A DNA stretch of 9,062 bases from JALZEG01 sp046263255 (lineage in GTDB: Bacteria; Actinomycetota; CADDZG01; WHSQ01), in the NCBI GenBank assembly GCA_046263255.1, contig JBHELD010000065.1, positions 1 to 9,062 of the forward strand, in the 5' to 3' direction. Every line of letters starts with the position of its first letter. Within the stretch, counting starts at the first letter, position 1. This document shows, piece by piece, positions 6,113 through 9,062 of the stretch. Made by a program: the position numbers and the translations under genes. The notes below the pieces were generated by a model. It was not told the origin of the DNA, searched no databases, and saw nothing but the letters and a program-made list of their open reading frames with translations.

Positions 6113-7387
6113 GTGATGCGGCTTCGTGTGGGCCCGGCGGCCGCGCTGCTGCTCGCCGGCGTCGCCGCCTGCACGTCGTCCCCCGGCGGGAGCGGTGGCC
6201 GCGACGGCGCGACGGCGATCCAGGTGCAGGTCTCGGGCGAGCCTGAGGAGACCGCTGTCTACGGGTCGATCGCGCGGCAGTTCCAGGAGCAGAACCCGGA
6301 CGTGGAGGTCGAGGTCGTCGAGATCGCGGAGAAGGACGACCACCTCGCGCGCCTCGCCACGAGGTTCGCGGGAGGCAACCCGCCCGACGTCTTCCTCGTG
6401 AACTTCCGCGAGTACTCGCAGTTCGTGGTGCGCGGAGCGATCGAGCCGATCGCGAACCATCTCGAGGGCGTCGACCTGGCCGACTACTACGAGCCTCCGC
6501 TGGAGGCGTTCACCTACGACGAGGCCCTGCAGTGCATGCCGCAGAACATCTCGTCGCTCGTCGTCTACTACAACAAGGCGCTCTTCGACGAGGCCGGTCT
6601 GAAGCGTCCGAGAGAAGGGTGGACCTGGGAGGAGTTCCGCGCGACCGCGGCCGCTCTCACGGACGGCGATGCGCGCGGGGTCGGGATCGAGCCGACGATC
6701 ATCCGCCTCGCGCCGTTCGTCTGGTCCGCCGGAGGCGACATCGTCGACGACCCCGGCGCGCCCACGCGCCTCGATCTCGACAACGCGGGCGCCCGCGAGG
6801 CGCTCCAGTTCTTCGTCTCGCTCGTGCGCGAGGACCAGGTGGTCCCGACCGAGGAGGAGGTGGCGGCCCAGGACCTCGAGACGCGCTTCGTCACCGGCAA
6901 GCTCGGGATGCTGTTGTCGTCGCGGCGCGACACGCCCGCGTTCCGCGAGGTCGCGGGGCTCGACTTCGACGTCGCGCCCCTTCCGGTCGCGGACGAGCCC
7001 GCCGGGATCCTCCACTCCGACGCGTACTGCATCGCGGCGGGATCGGAGGCGATCGACGCCGCGGCGGAGTTCGTCCGCTTCGCGACGGGAGAGGAGGGCG
7101 AGACGCTCGGTGCCCTGAGCGGACGGACCGTGCCGTCGTTGAGATCGGTCGCCGCGTCCGGCGCGTTCCTCGATCCGGTCCAGCCCCCGCGCCACAGTGA
7201 AGTCTTCCTGGACGCGATCCCGCACATCCGCCGGACGCCGGTGCTCCCGACGTGGCCGGAGATCGAGGACGTGGCCGAGCAGGTCCTCATCCGGGCGTTC
7301 TACGAGGAGGGCTACACCGTGGACGACGCGATCGGCGACCTCGACGCAGAGACGCGCCACCTCTTCGAGGAGGCCCTGGCGGAGTGA
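6113..7387 (+). CDS. Extracellular solute-binding lipoprotein, family 1 (sugar ABC transporter)
   Basis: This 424-aa lipoprotein should capture the substrate outside the cell and deliver it to the permeases. It has a signal peptide with basic MMRLR, a hydrophobic core and lipobox VAAC at Cys20, followed by a Ser/Gly-rich linker. The mature part has the family-1 binding-protein pattern: FQEQNPDVEVEVVE (about 60-73), GNPPDVFLVNFREYSQF (about 87-103), VVYYNKALFDEAGLKRP (about 148-164) with the following WTWEEF, and FVTGKLGML near the middle. That order is typical of MalE/UgpB-like proteins. The start may be GTG at 6113 or ATG at 6116; GGAG at 6099-6102 is better spaced for 6113, and the two differ by one residue. 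The gene lies 19 bases after the permease, and its TGA overlaps the ATPase start. Confidence 0.93.
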   Translation: MMRLRVGPAAALLLAGVAACTSSPGGSGGRDGATAIQVQVSGEPEETAVYGSIARQFQEQNPDVEVEVVEIAEKDDHLARLATRFAGGNPPDVFLVNFREYSQFVVRGAIEPIANHLEGVDLADYYEPPLEAFTYDEALQCMPQNISSLVVYYNKALFDEAGLKRPREGWTWEEFRATAAALTDGDARGVGIEPTIIRLAPFVWSAGGDIVDDPGAPTRLDLDNAGAREALQFFVSLVREDQVVPTEEEVAAQDLETRFVTGKLGMLLSSRRDTPAFREVAGLDFDVAPLPVADEPAGILHSDAYCIAAGSEAIDAAAEFVRFATGEEGETLGALSGRTVPSLRSVAASGAFLDPVQPPRHSEVFLDAIPHIRRTPVLPTWPEIEDVAEQVLIRAFYEEGYTVDDAIGDLDAETRHLFEEALAE

Positions 7388-8385
7388 CGGTCGCCGTCGC
7401 CGGGGCGTCGAAGACGTACTCCTCGCGCACCGGCGCGGTCGTCGCGCTCGACGGCGTCGACCTGGTCGCGGACGAGGGCGAGCTGCTGATCGTGGTCGGG
7501 CCTTCCGGCTCGGGCAAGACGACCCTGCTGCGGTCGATCGCCGGGCTGGAGAAGCTCGACGAGGGGACGGTCGAGGTCGGGGGCCGCGACGTGACCGACG
7601 CGCCGCCGGGCGCGCGGTCGGTCGCGATGGTGTTCCAGGAGTACGCGCTCTACCCGCACATGACGGTCGCCGCGAACATCTCGTTCGGGATGCGCGCGCG
7701 CAGGGAGGGACGCGGCGAGATCACCCGCAAGACCGAGGCGGCGGCGCAGCATCTCGCCCTGGAGGACGTCCTCGCCCGGCGGCCGTCGGAGCTCTCGGGC
7801 GGGGAGCGCCAGCGCGTCGCGCTGGCGCGGGCGATGGTCCGCGAGCCGGACGCGTTCCTCATGGACGAGCCCCTGTCGAACCTCGACGCGAAGCTGCGCG
7901 CACAGATGCGGACCGAGATCCGCAACCTCCAGCGGTCGCTCGGGACGACGATGCTGTACGTCACCCACGACCAGGTCGAGGCGATGGCGATGGCGGATCG
8001 AGTCGCGGTCCTGCGCGACGGGCGCGTGGAGCAGGTCGCGGCGCCGGTCGACCTGTACGACCGGCCCGCCACCGCGTTCGTCGCGCGTTTCGTCGGGAAC
8101 CCGCCGATGAACCTGATCCCGGGGCCGCCGTCCGAGCCCGACGTCACGATTGGCATCCGCCCGGAGGAGCTCCGCCTCGTCGCGGAGGGAAGCGGCCGCC
8201 TCGACGGCCGCGTCGCGGAGATCGAGCTCACCGGGCACGAGTCGATCGTGCACGTCGATTGCGGCATCGCGACGGTGCTCGTCAAGACGGGACGCGATGC
8301 GCCGCCCGTCGGGGCGGAGGTCGGCCTCGACTTCTCCGAGTCCGCCGTCCGCCGCTTCGACGGGCTCGACGGCGCGGCGATCTAG
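7384..8385 (+). CDS. Sugar ABC transporter ATP-binding protein, MalK/UgpC type
   Basis: This ATPase powers import at the cytoplasmic face. It is 333 aa. Walker A is GPSGSGKT (39-46), the Q-loop Gln is at 85 (VFQEYALYPHMTV), the signature is LSGGERQ (137-143), Walker B is FLMDEP (158-163), the D-loop is SNLD (165-168) and the switch His is at 195 (VTHDQ). All catalytic elements are intact. A C-terminal TOBE/OB region starts near GIRPEEL (257-263), as in MalK and UgpC, but the protein is somewhat shorter than the about 370 aa of typical MalK. GTG at 7384 overlaps the binding-protein stop, with GGAGG at 7369-7373. A dedicated ATPase is present here, whereas many actinobacteria share a single MsiK among their sugar importers. 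Confidence 0.95.
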   Translation: MTVAVAGASKTYSSRTGAVVALDGVDLVADEGELLIVVGPSGSGKTTLLRSIAGLEKLDEGTVEVGGRDVTDAPPGARSVAMVFQEYALYPHMTVAANISFGMRARREGRGEITRKTEAAAQHLALEDVLARRPSELSGGERQRVALARAMVREPDAFLMDEPLSNLDAKLRAQMRTEIRNLQRSLGTTMLYVTHDQVEAMAMADRVAVLRDGRVEQVAAPVDLYDRPATAFVARFVGNPPMNLIPGPPSEPDVTIGIRPEELRLVAEGSGRLDGRVAEIELTGHESIVHVDCGIATVLVKTGRDAPPVGAEVGLDFSESAVRRFDGLDGAAI

Positions 8386-9062
8386 ATGCGTACCGGGCGC
8401 TTCACGCTTCCCTACGTCGCCGGCCTCATGCTGCTCGTCGGCATCCCCGTCGCCGGCGCGATCGCGCTCTCGTTCACCGACTTCTCCGGGGTCGAGGACC
8501 CGTCGTTCGTCGGGCTCGACAACTTCGAGCGGCTGTTCGCTCAGGGTCCGTTCTGGCGCGCGGCCGGGAACACGCTCGTGTTCGTCGCGATCGCGGTGCC
8601 GCTGCGGATGGCCGCCGCGGTCGGGCTGGCGTTGCTGCTCCACCGGCGGACTGCGGGGTCCGGGGCCGCTCGCGGGATCGCCTACCTGCCGACGGTCGTT
8701 CCCGACGTGGCGTACGCGCTGCTGTGGCTGTGGCTGCTGAACCCGCTGTACGGGCCCATCGCCGCGGCGGCTTCGTCTCTGGGAGTGACGTCGCCGGAAT
8801 GGCTGACGGAGCCGTGGCCCGCGCGGATCGCGATCGCGGTCATGGGCGCGTTCCAGGTCGGCGAGGCGTTCGTGGTCGCGCTGGCGGCGCGGCGCACCGT
8901 CTCCGACAGGCTCTACGAAGCCGCCCGGGTCGAGGGCGCGCGCGCCTGGTTCACGCTGCGGATCGTCACGCTGCCGGTCATGGCGCCCATGTTCGGGCTC
9001 CTCGCCTTGCGCGACGTTGTCCTCGCCCTGCAGGTCAACATCGTGCCCGCGTACCTGGTGAC
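8386..9062 (+). CDS. Carbohydrate ABC transporter permease, MalF type, 3'-truncated
   Basis: The frame from the ATG at 8386 is open without a stop to the window end: 225 complete codons plus two bases. The ATG follows the ATPase stop TAG with no gap. The protein has several membrane helices (about 8-30, 62-86, 98-120, 146-168, 196-218). Its EAA loop is YEAARVEGARAWFTLRI at 177-193 with TLPVMAP following, and it keeps the canonical Gly184. The segment near FVGLDNFERLF (41-51) and the LQVNIVPAYLV stretch (about 215-225) are typical of MalF/UgpA-type permeases, which usually run on for about 60 more residues. It should pair with the MalG-type permease to form the channel. No clear ribosome site is visible, so translational coupling is likely. 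Confidence 0.93.
   Translation, partial: MRTGRFTLPYVAGLMLLVGIPVAGAIALSFTDFSGVEDPSFVGLDNFERLFAQGPFWRAAGNTLVFVAIAVPLRMAAAVGLALLLHRRTAGSGAARGIAYLPTVVPDVAYALLWLWLLNPLYGPIAAAASSLGVTSPEWLTEPWPARIAIAVMGAFQVGEAFVVALAARRTVSDRLYEAARVEGARAWFTLRIVTLPVMAPMFGLLALRDVVLALQVNIVPAYLV

Noticed and set aside
6023..7360. Minus-strand frame of 445 codons opposite the binding-protein gene
   Set aside because: It is rich in Arg, Asp, Val and Leu without motifs. The plus strand carries a lipobox and binding-protein motifs with proper operon spacing.
7312..8643. Minus-strand frame of 443 codons opposite the ATPase gene
   Set aside because: The plus-strand ATPase has every expected motif, and the antisense product has none.

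Overview
The window is very GC-rich (by eye about 70% G+C, with G/C at most third codon positions). Genes run on the + strand only, packed with stop/start overlaps of the GTGA type. This style, a GTG gene start lying 7 bases after a TANNNT-like hexamer, and protein features such as an Actinobacteria-like LipA suggest a high-GC actinobacterium. A deep lineage such as Thermoleophilia is possible, but that placement is inference. The protein families are recognised from motifs and remembered family sequences, not from a database search. No RNA gene, mobile element, CRISPR array or integrase is visible.

Region 1 (2-4807) is a 2-oxoacid dehydrogenase operon with lipoic-acid synthesis genes inserted in it. 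The order is E2 acyltransferase (5' end outside the window), lipB octanoyltransferase, E1 alpha, E1 beta, lipA lipoyl synthase. E1 alpha and E1 beta look like the branched-chain type (BkdAA/BkdAB, 2-oxoisovalerate dehydrogenase) rather than pyruvate dehydrogenase. LipB loads octanoate onto the lipoyl domain, LipA inserts two sulfurs, and the lipoylated E2 then carries acyl groups made by E1. The operon therefore encodes an enzyme together with the machinery that activates it. E3 and the E2 lipoyl domain are not in the window.

Region 2 (4808-4864) is the only intergenic gap that looks like a transcription boundary. It holds a GC hairpin and then a -10-like TACAGT placed so that the next gene could be read from a leaderless mRNA.

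Region 3 (4865-9062) encodes a carbohydrate-type (CUT1) ABC importer: a small lipoprotein of unknown function, a MalG-type permease, a solute-binding lipoprotein, a MalK/UgpC-type ATPase, and a MalF-type permease cut by the window end. The genes are tightly coupled. The substrate cannot be told from sequence. The most unusual points are the unknown lipoprotein leading the transporter operon and an Arg in place of the conserved EAA-loop Gly in the first permease. I found no clearly new defence or mobile system.
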